A DNA stretch of 64,000 nt from NCBI RefSeq assembly GCF_014644415.1, contig NZ_BMKQ01000001.1, forward strand, positions 310,001 to 374,000. Reading direction: 5' to 3'. This DNA is from Marmoricola endophyticus. Its GTDB lineage: Bacteria; Actinomycetota; Actinomycetes; Propionibacteriales; Nocardioidaceae. Within the stretch, counting starts at the first letter, position 1. Each line of letters starts with the position of its first letter. The notes beneath the pieces are model-generated. The model did no database searches. It was given only the letters and a program-made list of their open reading frames with translations, and was not told where the DNA came from. Position numbers and translations under genes: made by a program. Below, one piece after another: positions 27,219 through 34,880 of this stretch.

Positions 27219-27237
27219 GCGACGAGCGGTCCGCAGG

Positions 27238-28299
27238 TCACCGAGGAGGCCGCGCCCTGCGTCGTACGACGCCCACGAGAGCGACCGCGGAGGCGGCGCC
27301 GGCGGCGAACACAGCGGCCGGGGAGAGTCGCTGCGGCTCCGTCGGGGCGACGAATCGGGTGCGCTCGGCCTCCTCGTCGGCGAGCCGCTGCGCCTCCGCC
27401 GCCTCGCGGTCCGCGGTGGCGTCGGCGTCGGTGTGCGCCCAGGCGGCGGCGTAGAGCACGACCCGGGAGAAGTAGTTGAACCAGACCACCAGGATCAGTG
27501 CGATCCCGAACGCCTGGAACGCCGGCTGGTTCTTCGTCGAGGCGAGCAGCAGCGAGGAGAGCTGCTTGAGGATCTCGAAGCCGATCGCGCCGAGCGCGGC
27601 GCCGGACCACAGGGCCCGGTTCGACAGCGGCGGGGCGGCGAGCAGCCGGAAGAGGCTGTAGAACAGCAGCGCGTTGGCGGCGAGCCCGAGCAGCACCGAC
27701 ACCAGCGTCACCAGCCAGGCGAACGTCGTCTCCAGGCCGACCAGGTCCAGCAGCGCCCCGGAAAACGCACCGACCACCCCGGAGATCGCCACCGAGCCGA
27801 TCAGGACGACGCCGAGGAGCACCAGGCTGATCAGGTCGCGGAGCTTGCCCACGACGAAGTTCGGCGTCTCCCCGGGCGGCAGGTCGAAGACCACGACGAG
27901 TGCCTCGCGCAGGCTGGAGAGCCAGCCGAGGCCGGCGTACAGCACACCGAGGACGCCGATGACCGCGGCGAACCCGGCGAACGTCTGGACGTCGTCGAGG
28001 GAGAGCTCGCCCGACCCGTTGCCGATGAGGCCCGGGAGCACCTGGTCGATGCCGTCGAGCAGGTTCTGGCGCACGCCCGGGTAGACCCGCGCCACGATCC
28101 CGACGACGAAGAATCCCAGCGCGAGCAGCGGGAAGAAGGAGAGGAACGCGAAGTACGTCACCGCGCCGGCCTGCTGCGAGGCGTTGGCGGCGCCGTAGCG
28201 CTGCTGCATGCGGATCACGTGGTCCAGGACGGGCCAGCGCTCGCGGGCGCGGGCCAGCCGGCTCTTGGCGTCGTCGGCGGCCTCGGTGACTCGAGACAT
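27238..28299 (-). CDS. YihY/virulence factor BrkB family membrane protein
   Basis: A 353-aa integral membrane protein of the YihY family, once misnamed ribonuclease BN. Six or seven helices are visible between about 40 and 275. The motif AGAVTYFAFLSFFPLLAL near 45-62 starts the first one, and VVWFNYFSRVVLYAAAWAH near 255 marks the last with the conserved Tyr/Arg. The C-terminal tail (about 280-330) is charged and ends with a further hydrophobic stretch and a basic end, RRRARPPR. Function is unsettled; transport or envelope roles have been suggested. It is divergent from the SPFH gene. Confidence 0.85.
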   Translation of the reverse strand: MSRVTEAADDAKSRLARARERWPVLDHVIRMQQRYGAANASQQAGAVTYFAFLSFFPLLALGFFVVGIVARVYPGVRQNLLDGIDQVLPGLIGNGSGELSLDDVQTFAGFAAVIGVLGVLYAGLGWLSSLREALVVVFDLPPGETPNFVVGKLRDLISLVLLGVVLIGSVAISGVVGAFSGALLDLVGLETTFAWLVTLVSVLLGLAANALLFYSLFRLLAAPPLSNRALWSGAALGAIGFEILKQLSSLLLASTKNQPAFQAFGIALILVVWFNYFSRVVLYAAAWAHTDADATADREAAEAQRLADEEAERTRFVAPTEPQRLSPAAVFAAGAASAVALVGVVRRRARPPR

Positions 28300-28380
28300 C
28301 GAAGGTGTGCTCCGCAGGTCGGCTCGGGGGTGGGGTGTGCGGACGATCCTAAGCAGCGGCCGTCGTCAGACGCGGGCCAC

Positions 28381-28400
28381 GGGCTCGTAGGCTCGAGCCC
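28381..28400 (+). promoter_or_regulatory. -10 hexamer enclosed by a perfect palindrome
   Basis: GGGCTCG and CGAGCCC (7-base arms) flank TAGGCT (28388-28393). The ATG at 28404 is ten bases after the hexamer. The arms could be an operator or a hairpin at the promoter. Confidence 0.45.
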
Positions 28401-28403
28401 GAC

Positions 28404-28895
28404 ATGGTGATCGTGGTGATCGTGGTCCTGGTGGCGGCCGCGCTGGTGGCGGGGGCGAGCCGCCTGAGGATGGTGCCCGCGGGCCACGTGGGCGTGGTGA
28501 CGCAGCAGGGGACGTACGTCCGCATGGTCACCGCCGGTCTGCTCTGGCTCCCGCCGCGCGAGCAGGTGAGCGTCGTGTCCTCCACCGACCGGCAGGTCTC
28601 CGCCACGGCATCGGTGTCGAGCAGTGACGCGGCCTCCGTCGCGGCCGAGCTGCGGGTCGTGTACCGGGTCGACGACCCGGTCCGCTACCTGACCGCGGTC
28701 GACGACGCGTCGTACGCCGTCGAGCGTGAGGCCGTCGCCGCGCTGCGCGAGCTCGCGAGCCGCACCACCGTCGCCGAGCTGGCGGCGAGCAACGTCCGGG
28801 CCGCCGAGACCGTGCGTGCGGCGCTCGAGACGCGGGTGCACCGGTGGGGCGTGGCCGTCCGCCGGGTCGACGTCGTCGTACGGACCGATGGCTGA
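28404..28895 (+). CDS. minimal SPFH/band-7 domain protein
   Basis: A 163-aa protein that is little more than one N-terminal membrane helix (about 1-17) and an SPFH/band-7 domain. LRMVPAGHVGVVTQQGTYVR near 21-40 and LPPREQVSVVS are typical of slipin/stomatin-like proteins. The last part, TTVAELAASN..., corresponds to the end of the SPFH domain. The long coiled coil and oligomerisation tail of slipins and flotillins are absent. It overlaps the next gene by eight bases. It probably sits at the inner face of the membrane as a small scaffold. Role unknown. Confidence 0.7.
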   Translation: MVIVVIVVLVAAALVAGASRLRMVPAGHVGVVTQQGTYVRMVTAGLLWLPPREQVSVVSSTDRQVSATASVSSSDAASVAAELRVVYRVDDPVRYLTAVDDASYAVEREAVAALRELASRTTVAELAASNVRAAETVRAALETRVHRWGVAVRRVDVVVRTDG

Positions 28896-29169
28896 GCCGC
28901 TGCTCGACCTGCTGGCACGGGTGCCCACGGGGTGGAGCGCTGTCCGCTTCGCCGGGGCGCGCTGGGGTCTGCGTCGTACCGAGGCGGCGGGCGGACGCTC
29001 GGTCGCGGTGTACGCCGAGGAGCTCGGCGGCAGCGGCGTGGTCAGCGCGAATGTCTACCTCACCGACGCCGGCGCGGTCCTGCGCCCGTGCGAGATGCCG
29101 GCCGAGCGGGTGCTGTCGTTCCTGCGCGGCTGGGTGCCGCTGGAGGGTCCCGAGTCCCGCATAGGGTGA
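28888..29169 (+). CDS. small conserved-looking protein of unknown function
   Basis: A 93-aa cytoplasmic protein starting MAEPLLDLLARVPTGW. It reads as a small alpha/beta protein with a central basic stretch (RWGLRRTE) and a hydrophobic C-terminal half (AERVLSFLRGWVPLEG). I do not recognise a domain. Its ATG lies inside the end of the SPFH gene, and its own stop overlaps the promoter hexamer of rnhA, so it belongs to a three-gene string. Confidence 0.6.
   Translation: MAEPLLDLLARVPTGWSAVRFAGARWGLRRTEAAGGRSVAVYAEELGGSGVVSANVYLTDAGAVLRPCEMPAERVLSFLRGWVPLEGPESRIG
29162..29167 (+). promoter_or_regulatory. -10 hexamer, leaderless type (rnhA)
   Basis: TAGGGT ends seven bases before the GTG at 29175, inside the last codons of the previous gene. 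Confidence 0.5.
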
Positions 29170-29174
29170 GCGCC

Positions 29175-29651
29175 GTGATCGAGGTCTACACCGACGGTGC
29201 GTGCAAGGGGAACCCCGGTCCGGGGGGCTGGGCCTGGGCCGTCCGGGACGGCCCCCAGGGCTCCGGCGGCGACCCGCACACCACGAACCAGCGGATGGAG
29301 ATCCGGGCGGCGTACGAGGCCGTGCAGACGCTCGAGGGTCCGCTGCGGGTGGTCTCCGACTCGACGTACGTCGTCAACTGCTTCCGACAGGGCTGGTGGA
29401 AGGGGTGGCACAAGCGCGGCTGGCGCAACGCCGCCAAGCAGCCGGTCGCGAACCGCGACCTCTGGGAGCCGTTCGTCGACCTGGTCAACGAGCGCGGCGA
29501 CGTCGAGTTCGCCTGGGTCAAGGGGCACTCCGGGCACCCGATGAACGACCTCGTCGACAGGCTGGCCGTGGCCGCCAGCCACGAGCAGCCGAAGGACGCC
29601 CCACGTCCCGCTCCGGTCTCCGTGCAGGAGGAGGAGCCCGGGCTCTGGTGA
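29175..29651 (+). CDS. rnhA: ribonuclease HI
   Basis: A 158-aa RNase H type I, which cuts the RNA strand of RNA-DNA hybrids using two metal ions. YTDGACKGNPGPGGW at residues 5-19 carries the first catalytic Asp (7), QRMEIRAAYEA near 46 the Glu, VVSDSTYVVN near 65 the second Asp and HPMNDLVDRLA near 125 the last Asp. The basic handle region of the Escherichia coli type is present as WWKGWHKRGWR. A short Pro/Glu-rich tail (about 142-158) is extra. The GTG start has a TAGGGT hexamer seven bases upstream and no Shine-Dalgarno sequence. Confidence 0.93.
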   Translation: MIEVYTDGACKGNPGPGGWAWAVRDGPQGSGGDPHTTNQRMEIRAAYEAVQTLEGPLRVVSDSTYVVNCFRQGWWKGWHKRGWRNAAKQPVANRDLWEPFVDLVNERGDVEFAWVKGHSGHPMNDLVDRLAVAASHEQPKDAPRPAPVSVQEEEPGLW

Positions 29652-29662
29652 CGGCCGGCTCC

Positions 29663-30055
29663 TCAGCCGGCCCGGAGCAGTCCGATCGCTCCGCGTCCCC
29701 CGAGCCTGCTGAGGGTGGCGGCGTCGACCCAGCGAGGCTCGCCCTCCTGGGCGAGCAGGTCGCGCAGGAAGGCGTCGTACGAGCCGCCGGCCGCGTCGAC
29801 GACCAGCGCGACGCCACCGAGGTCGTGCACCCGCGCGGCGAGCAGCCGTACGTCCGCCTCGACGTGCGTGTCCACCTGCACGCTCGCCGCCCAGACCCGT
29901 CGCTCGCGCACCAGCCTGGCGGTCTCCTGCGCCGCGGCGGTGTCGGGGTCGGCGGCCAGGACGCCAGCGCCCGCCCGGCCGAGGCGTACGGCGACCTCCC
30001 GGCCCAGCGTCGTACCCGCGCCGGTCACCAGCGCGAGTCGGTAGCGCAGCTCCAC
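29663..30055 (-). CDS. short SDR-like protein (Rossmann half only)
   Basis: A 130-aa protein with the start of a short-chain dehydrogenase fold. LALVTGAGTTLGREVAVRLG near residues 7-26 is the NAD(P)-binding TGxxxGxG turn, and VLAADPDTAAAQETARLV follows as beta-2/alpha-2. LVVDAAGGSYDAFL near 95-108 resembles the NNAG strand. The catalytic Tyr-x3-Lys region and the C-terminal half are missing, since SDRs are about 250 aa. It may be a dinucleotide-binding regulator or an eroding gene; the reading frame is intact. TACGTT seven bases before the GTG at 30055 supports that start. Confidence 0.6.
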   Translation of the reverse strand: MELRYRLALVTGAGTTLGREVAVRLGRAGAGVLAADPDTAAAQETARLVRERRVWAASVQVDTHVEADVRLLAARVHDLGGVALVVDAAGGSYDAFLRDLLAQEGEPRWVDAATLSRLGGRGAIGLLRAG

Positions 30056-30135
30056 ATCGGCCAACGTAGGGCGTCGCAACCCCGCCCGCGCCGACCCGTT
30101 GCCTCACGCGCGACTCATCTGCCGAGACGGATTCG

Positions 30136-30178
30136 GTGTTACCAAGATATTTCCTAGGTAGTGCGATAGGACTCTCCC
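30136..30178 (+). promoter_or_regulatory. AT-rich promoter region of the tup-like operon
   Basis: GTTACCAAGATATTTCCTAGGTAG (30138-30161) is the most AT-rich stretch nearby. TTACCA followed by TGCGAT after 17 bases is a possible -35/-10 pair, and TAGGAC ends six bases before the GTG at 30179. TACC/GGTA form a short inverted repeat that may be part of an operator for the MerR-TOBE regulator at 36147. The assignment is tentative. Confidence 0.4.
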
Positions 30179-31846
30179 GTGACCCTCACACACCGCTCAC
30201 GCACCCTCGCGTGCGCCATCGGCCTGCTGGCCTCGGTGGCCGTCTCCCTCGGTGTCGCTCCCGCCCACGCGGACGACTCCGTCATCAAGGTCGTCGGCAC
30301 CACCGACGTCTCCGACTCCGGTCTGGTCCAGAACGTCATCGAGCCCGACTTCGAGAAGGCCACCGGTATCGATCTGCAGTACACCCCGCAGGGGACCGGT
30401 GCCGCGATCGCCTCGGCCAAGACCGGGTCCTTCAGTGCGCTGCTGGTGCACGCCGCATCGCTGGAGAACCAGTTCGTCGCCGACGGCTACTCCGCCGAGC
30501 CGTACGGCCGCTCGCTGTTCTGGGGTGACTACGTGCTGCTCGGCCCCAAGGGCGACCCGGCCGGCGTGACCAGCGGCGGACAGCCGTCCTCCGATGCAGC
30601 CGCAGCCTTCGCGAAGATCGCGGCTGCCGGTGCGTCAGGGAAGGCGAAGTTCGTCTCCCGCGGGAGTACGCCGGGCACCACTGTCCAGGAGCACGCGATC
30701 TGGGCGCTGACCAGCGGCGTCTCCACCTGCACCGTGTCCGCTGCACAGGGCGGTGGGAAGGCGCCGGTGACCTCTGACGCCGCCGGGAGCGACTGCTCCA
30801 CCACCGAGACTTCCCGGCCCTACCCGTCCTGGTACAAGGTGACCGGGTTCGGCCAGGCCGCCAACGTGACGGCCGGCGACCAGTGCGGCGACAACGTCGG
30901 CGGCAACGGCTCGAACTGCTACGTGTTCACCGACCGTGGCACGTATGCGTACCTGCAGAGCCAGGGCCAGGCCAAGAACCTGCAGATCGTGGCGCGCGAC
31001 AACGCGGCCTCCGCGCCCGGTGGGGCCGACCTGCTGGTCAACTCCTTCCACGGCTACGCGATCAACCCGGCCAAGTTCGACGGGGGCGGCCAGGTGAGTG
31101 CTGCGAACGCGAAGAAGTTCCTCGACTTCCTCACCTCGCCCGAGGAGCAGAAGAAGATCGGCGCCTACCTCGGCACGGGGCGCTCCGCCGGGTTCATCCC
31201 CTCCGCGGCTCCGCTGAACACCTCCGACGCGCTGCCGACCAAGGTCACGGCGGGGTCCACCGTCACCATCCGCGGCGGCATCGCGAACGCGACGCCGGGG
31301 ACGCCCACGCTGAGCGGCGTCCCGGTCGACCTGTACGCCGCCACCTCGGGCGGTCAGCCGACCAAGGTCGACAGCTTCACCTCCAACAGCGTCGGTCGCT
31401 ACATCTTCTCCGTGAAGCCGACCCAGGGCACGACGTACAGCGTCCGGACGCCGCAGATCACCAAGATCGAGAACGCCGCGCTGAACCCGCAGTTCGGCGA
31501 CATCCTGCAGCCGATGGAGGCCACCATCGGCACCGTCGGTGTCGGCGGTGCGGTCACGATCACGTCAGGGGCGCCCGGCACCGGCGCGAACCGACACATC
31601 GTGACGATCAAGGGGACCGTCGCACCCGCGGCCGGCACGGGCGCGAAGATCACCGTGTTCCGCGTGCCGGGCAAGGGCGCCACCTCCGCCCAGCAGGGTG
31701 CGGCCGTCGTGCTCGCCCAGGGGGCGACCTCCTGGACGGTGGCGCAGAGCTTCCCGACGGGGGCGTGGCGCTACTACGTGCGCTACACCAGCCCCGGTGT
31801 CTCCGCGTCGTACAGCGCCGTGAAGTCGTTCCAGAGTCCGAAGTAG
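30179..31846 (+). CDS. TupA-like oxyanion-binding protein with C-terminal Ig-like domains
   Basis: A 555-aa secreted protein. The signal peptide ends at APAHA (residue 31) and is of signal peptidase I type; there is no lipobox. Residues about 36-335 match the TupA tungstate-binding family: TTDVSDSGL, LLVHAASLENQFVADGY, DYVLLGPKGDPAGV and FVSRGSTPGTTVQE. Residues about 349-430 and 445-555 look like two beta-sandwich (Ig-like) domains, which ordinary TupA proteins of about 280 aa lack. Four Cys between about 183 and 246 may form disulfides. It heads a six-gene operon with a TupB-like permease and TupC-like ATPase. Tungstate or molybdate is the likely ligand by family; this is inference. Confidence 0.8.
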   Translation: MTLTHRSRTLACAIGLLASVAVSLGVAPAHADDSVIKVVGTTDVSDSGLVQNVIEPDFEKATGIDLQYTPQGTGAAIASAKTGSFSALLVHAASLENQFVADGYSAEPYGRSLFWGDYVLLGPKGDPAGVTSGGQPSSDAAAAFAKIAAAGASGKAKFVSRGSTPGTTVQEHAIWALTSGVSTCTVSAAQGGGKAPVTSDAAGSDCSTTETSRPYPSWYKVTGFGQAANVTAGDQCGDNVGGNGSNCYVFTDRGTYAYLQSQGQAKNLQIVARDNAASAPGGADLLVNSFHGYAINPAKFDGGGQVSAANAKKFLDFLTSPEEQKKIGAYLGTGRSAGFIPSAAPLNTSDALPTKVTAGSTVTIRGGIANATPGTPTLSGVPVDLYAATSGGQPTKVDSFTSNSVGRYIFSVKPTQGTTYSVRTPQITKIENAALNPQFGDILQPMEATIGTVGVGGAVTITSGAPGTGANRHIVTIKGTVAPAAGTGAKITVFRVPGKGATSAQQGAAVVLAQGATSWTVAQSFPTGAWRYYVRYTSPGVSASYSAVKSFQSPK

Positions 31847-31916
31847 GGCAGTACCCATCGGCGGCGCACCACGGCGGCTGCGGTCGGGACCCCTGGTCCT
31901 GGCCGCGGCCGCCGGC

Positions 31917-33113
31917 ATGCTCGTCGCCGCACCTGCTCCCCTGGCTGTCGGCGCCGATGTCTGTGACCAGGGCTGCCTGACGCTCGACGTGCAGGAGGAC
32001 GGGTCCGCCGTGCCAGATCATCGGACCTTCTCCGTCGACGCGGTCAAGGGCGCCAGTGATCGTGGGTACACGGATTACGGCGACTACAGCACGACTCAGG
32101 AGACGACGTCGGTGCACGCGATCCTCGTGGACCTGCTCCACATCCGTCCGCAGCAGGTCGAGAGTGTCGTGATCATGAACGGCTCGCAGCCGCTGACCCT
32201 GTCCGGAGAGGACCTGGGCACCTCCGAGGAGCGGCCGCCGGCCTTCTACCAAGCCAGCACGGCAAGCGCGCAGATCACTTTCATCCGGTCCAAGCAGGGC
32301 GGGGGAGTCGACCAATTCGCCGCTCACGAGATCACCGGCAGCGTCCAGGCCTCGGGCACGCTGTTGGACGTGGACGTGAAGGGTCCGACGAGCAGCCTCG
32401 AGGACGAGCCGGTCACCTTCACGGCGACCGTCGCCGGCGAGCCACCGCCGGCGGACGCCACCGTGACGTGGGACTTCGGGGACGGCTCTCCTCCGGGCAA
32501 GGGCCAAAGCGTGACCCACCAGTGGGAGGGCGACGGCAGGTATCCCGTGCACGCCGACGTCCAGACGCCCGACGGTGGCGGGATCGCGGGCCTCAGGGTC
32601 AAGGTCGGTGACCCACCGACCGACCCCGGGACGCCCGGTGTCGGTGGTGACACCGAGAACGGGCCCACCACCGGCGGATCGGGGCAGGGCAAGCAGGCCG
32701 GCGGGGTGCGCGGGAAGGGGGGCGCGGGCCAGGGTGGCCAGGGTGCTCGCGGGAGCAACGACAGTGGAACCACCGGCAGCCCCGGCACGTCGGCGACGAC
32801 GAACGGCCCGGCCACCGCCTCGACCGACGGCGGCACGACGCGACGGCGCGGCAAGCAGAAGCAGCAACCCGTCGCCGACGGCGAGCGCGTGAACGGCATC
32901 CTGATCGACGCGGCCCTGGCTCGGGCGGTGCCGCAGCCGACGGGGTCCTCACCGAAGGTCGCGTCCGCCACCACGCGCCGGGCGACCGATCTGCCCACCG
33001 ACTGGCGGTGGCTGCTGGCCTGCGTACCCGTCGTGCTACTCGGCCTCGGCAGCGCCACCCGGTCCCGCTGGCTGACCCGCCGGCTCCCCGAACCCCCATG
33101 GAGGTCCTCGTGA
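31917..33113 (+). CDS. PKD-domain surface protein anchored by a C-terminal helix
   Basis: From the ATG this is 398 aa. Order: end of a signal peptide (PLAVGA), an unknown beta-rich domain (about 14-148), a PKD domain (about 150-231) with the hallmark TWDFGDGSPP, a Gly/Thr/Pro/Lys-rich linker (about 232-350) and one membrane helix (about 366-382) before a short basic tail. It is a type I membrane protein with its domains outside. The coding frame with a better signal sequence (RRLRSGPLVLAAAAG) continues upstream to 31857 but offers only ATC or CTG starts, so the true start is uncertain. It overlaps the ExbB-like gene by 4 bases. Probably it docks the binding protein or cell wall. Confidence 0.7.
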   Translation: MLVAAPAPLAVGADVCDQGCLTLDVQEDGSAVPDHRTFSVDAVKGASDRGYTDYGDYSTTQETTSVHAILVDLLHIRPQQVESVVIMNGSQPLTLSGEDLGTSEERPPAFYQASTASAQITFIRSKQGGGVDQFAAHEITGSVQASGTLLDVDVKGPTSSLEDEPVTFTATVAGEPPPADATVTWDFGDGSPPGKGQSVTHQWEGDGRYPVHADVQTPDGGGIAGLRVKVGDPPTDPGTPGVGGDTENGPTTGGSGQGKQAGGVRGKGGAGQGGQGARGSNDSGTTGSPGTSATTNGPATASTDGGTTRRRGKQKQQPVADGERVNGILIDAALARAVPQPTGSSPKVASATTRRATDLPTDWRWLLACVPVVLLGLGSATRSRWLTRRLPEPPWRSS

Positions 33114-33808
33114 GCGACGATTTCTACCAGGTCGTCTTCAAGGTCGCGGCCGCCCTCGAGCTGCCGGTCGTCATCCTCACCGTGCTCAGCCTGGTCGTCG
33201 TGGTGGTCGAGATCGGTGCCTTCGCGCTCGAGCTCGCCCAAGTCGTACGACGTCGGTTCCCGGCGCTGGCGCGCGCGGCCCGCGCGGGGCGTACCGCCGT
33301 CGACGCCGGCGACCGCGACCAGGCGGCGACCACGCTGGCCGGCGCCGCCTGGACACCGTCGATGCGCCGCGTGCTGGACCGGTGGGCGCACCTGGCCGGC
33401 ACGCCCGGGGCCGAGCCGCTGATGGCCAAGCAGCTCGCCGACTACGACTTCGACTGCACACGCCGGCTCGGGCGCACCCGGCTGCTGGTCCGCACCGGCC
33501 CGGCGCTCGGCCTGATGGGCACGCTGATCCCGCTCTCGCCGGCGCTCGAGGGGCTGGCCCGCGGCAACGTCACCTCGCTGACCGACAACCTGCAGCTGGC
33601 CTTCAGCGTCACCGTGCTGGGCCTGCTGGTCGGGCTGGCCGGGTTCGCGCTGTCGCTGTACCGCGACCGGATCTACTCCCAGAGCCTCTCCGACCTCGAG
33701 TACGTCGCCTCCGTCCTCACCGCCGAGCCCGGCGACCTGCCGGAGCTGCGCGAGGAGAGGCCTGGGACCGCGACGGCGGCCGACGTACCGGTCGGGAGCG
33801 CGCCGTGA
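33110..33808 (+). CDS. MotA/TolQ/ExbB-like proton channel protein
   Basis: A 232-aa membrane protein with helices near 14-40, 125-148 and 162-184. The segment GPALGLMGTLIPLSPALEGL (130-149) and the following LAFSVTVLGLLVGLAGFAL are the ExbB/TolQ core, where the Thr/Ser residues line the proton path. A cytoplasmic loop of about 80 residues separates helices 1 and 2, as in ExbB. GGAGG five bases before GTG 33110 fixes the start. It overlaps the DUF2149 gene by 4 bases; that gene is probably the ExbD-like partner. In Gram-negatives such pairs drive TonB or Tol; here no outer-membrane receptor is in sight. Confidence 0.8.
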   Translation: MSDDFYQVVFKVAAALELPVVILTVLSLVVVVVEIGAFALELAQVVRRRFPALARAARAGRTAVDAGDRDQAATTLAGAAWTPSMRRVLDRWAHLAGTPGAEPLMAKQLADYDFDCTRRLGRTRLLVRTGPALGLMGTLIPLSPALEGLARGNVTSLTDNLQLAFSVTVLGLLVGLAGFALSLYRDRIYSQSLSDLEYVASVLTAEPGDLPELREERPGTATAADVPVGSAP

Positions 33809-34161
33809 TCCCCGTCCGTCGCCGCGCCACCAGCCATGAGGACCGCGCCGGCGACCCGCTGGACGGGCTGGTCAACATGTTCGACATCGGCATCGTGCTC
33901 TCCCTCGGCTTCCTGCTCGCCGCGCTGTCGTCGCTGCAGCTGTCCAAGCAGTTCACCGAGCAGTCCGTGCAGCGGCCGAAGGACCAGATCACCGTGCCCA
34001 AGGACGCCCAGGTCAAGCAGGTGCCGAGCAGCGATCGCAAGGTGGTCGGGCAGGGGACGCAGGTCGGGCAGGTGTACCGGTTGAAGGACGGTCGCCTGGT
34101 GTACGTCGTACCCAAGAAGGGCGGAGCCGCGGCCTCGCCGAGTGCTCCGGCGACACCGTGA
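33805..34161 (+). CDS. DUF2149 protein, ExbD/MotB-like partner
   Basis: A 118-aa single-helix protein. DPLDGLVNMFDIGIVLSLGF (17-36) is the DUF2149 signature, with Asp 27 at the start of the helix (about 26-43). That is where ExbD and MotB carry the proton-carrying Asp. The rest is predicted outside: a Gln/Lys/Val-rich region and a C-terminal beta-like YRLKDGRLVYVVPKKGG. DUF2149 genes regularly follow an ExbB-like gene, as here with a 4-base overlap. Proton-relay function of Asp 27 is inference by analogy. Confidence 0.78.
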   Translation: MIPVRRRATSHEDRAGDPLDGLVNMFDIGIVLSLGFLLAALSSLQLSKQFTEQSVQRPKDQITVPKDAQVKQVPSSDRKVVGQGTQVGQVYRLKDGRLVYVVPKKGGAAASPSAPATP

Positions 34162-34880
34162 GCTTCTTCCTCGAGGGACTGCGGCAGGCCTGGCAGGAGA
34201 TCACCACCCCCGGCTCCGGGATCTGGCAGGTCGTCCGCGTGACCCTGCAGGTGGCCGGCGTCTCGACCCTGGCCGGACTGGTCATCGGGCTGCCGATCGG
34301 GGTCGCGCTCGGCATCGGACGGTTCCGCGGCCGCGGCGCCCTGCTCGTCCTCGCCAACGCCGGCCTCGGCCTGCCGCCGGTGCTGGTCGGGGTGGTGCTC
34401 ACGCTGCTGTTCTTCCCCGAGGCGCCGTTGGGCTTCCTGAGGCTCGGCTTCTCGCTCAAGGGTGTGTACGTCGCCCAGACCGTCCTCGCCGTGCCCGTCG
34501 TCGTCGCGCTGACCGCGTCCGCGATCCGGGACCTGCCCGTCGGGCTGCTCGACCAGGGACGGGCATTCGGCGCCTCGCGCCTGGCCCTCGGCGTGCTCGC
34601 GGTCCGTGAGGCCCGCATCGGCATCCTCGCCGCGACCATCGCCGCGATCGGCGGCGGGCTGTCCGAGGTCGGCGCGGTCGTGCTCGTCGGCGGCAACGTC
34701 GTCGGCTACGACCAGACGCTGGCAAGCGCCGCGCTGCAACGCGTCGGGGCCGGTGACTACGCCGGCGCGATGGCGGTCGGCATCCTGCTGCTGGCGCTGA
34801 TCCTGCTGGTCGTGGCGGCGCTGACCTGGCTGCAGTACGCCGGCCGCCGCGGTCCGCGCGCCACGGTGCGTGCCTCGTGA
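34158..34880 (+). CDS. TupB-like ABC transporter permease
   Basis: A 240-aa permease with about five or six helices. LGVLAVREARIGILAATIAAI near 150-170 is the EAA-type loop that contacts the ATPase, here with EARIGILA. GGLSEVGAVVLVGGNVVGYD near 172-191 is typical of TupB/ModB-like tungstate and molybdate permeases. It starts with GTG inside the end of the DUF2149 gene and ends inside the ATPase gene (GTGA). With TupA- and TupC-like proteins it should form an importer for a tetrahedral oxyanion. Confidence 0.85.
   Translation: MSFFLEGLRQAWQEITTPGSGIWQVVRVTLQVAGVSTLAGLVIGLPIGVALGIGRFRGRGALLVLANAGLGLPPVLVGVVLTLLFFPEAPLGFLRLGFSLKGVYVAQTVLAVPVVVALTASAIRDLPVGLLDQGRAFGASRLALGVLAVREARIGILAATIAAIGGGLSEVGAVVLVGGNVVGYDQTLASAALQRVGAGDYAGAMAVGILLLALILLVVAALTWLQYAGRRGPRATVRAS

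Noticed and set aside
33110-34161. Flagellar motor genes motA and motB
   Set aside because: The second protein has no OmpA-like peptidoglycan-binding domain and no other flagellar gene is present.
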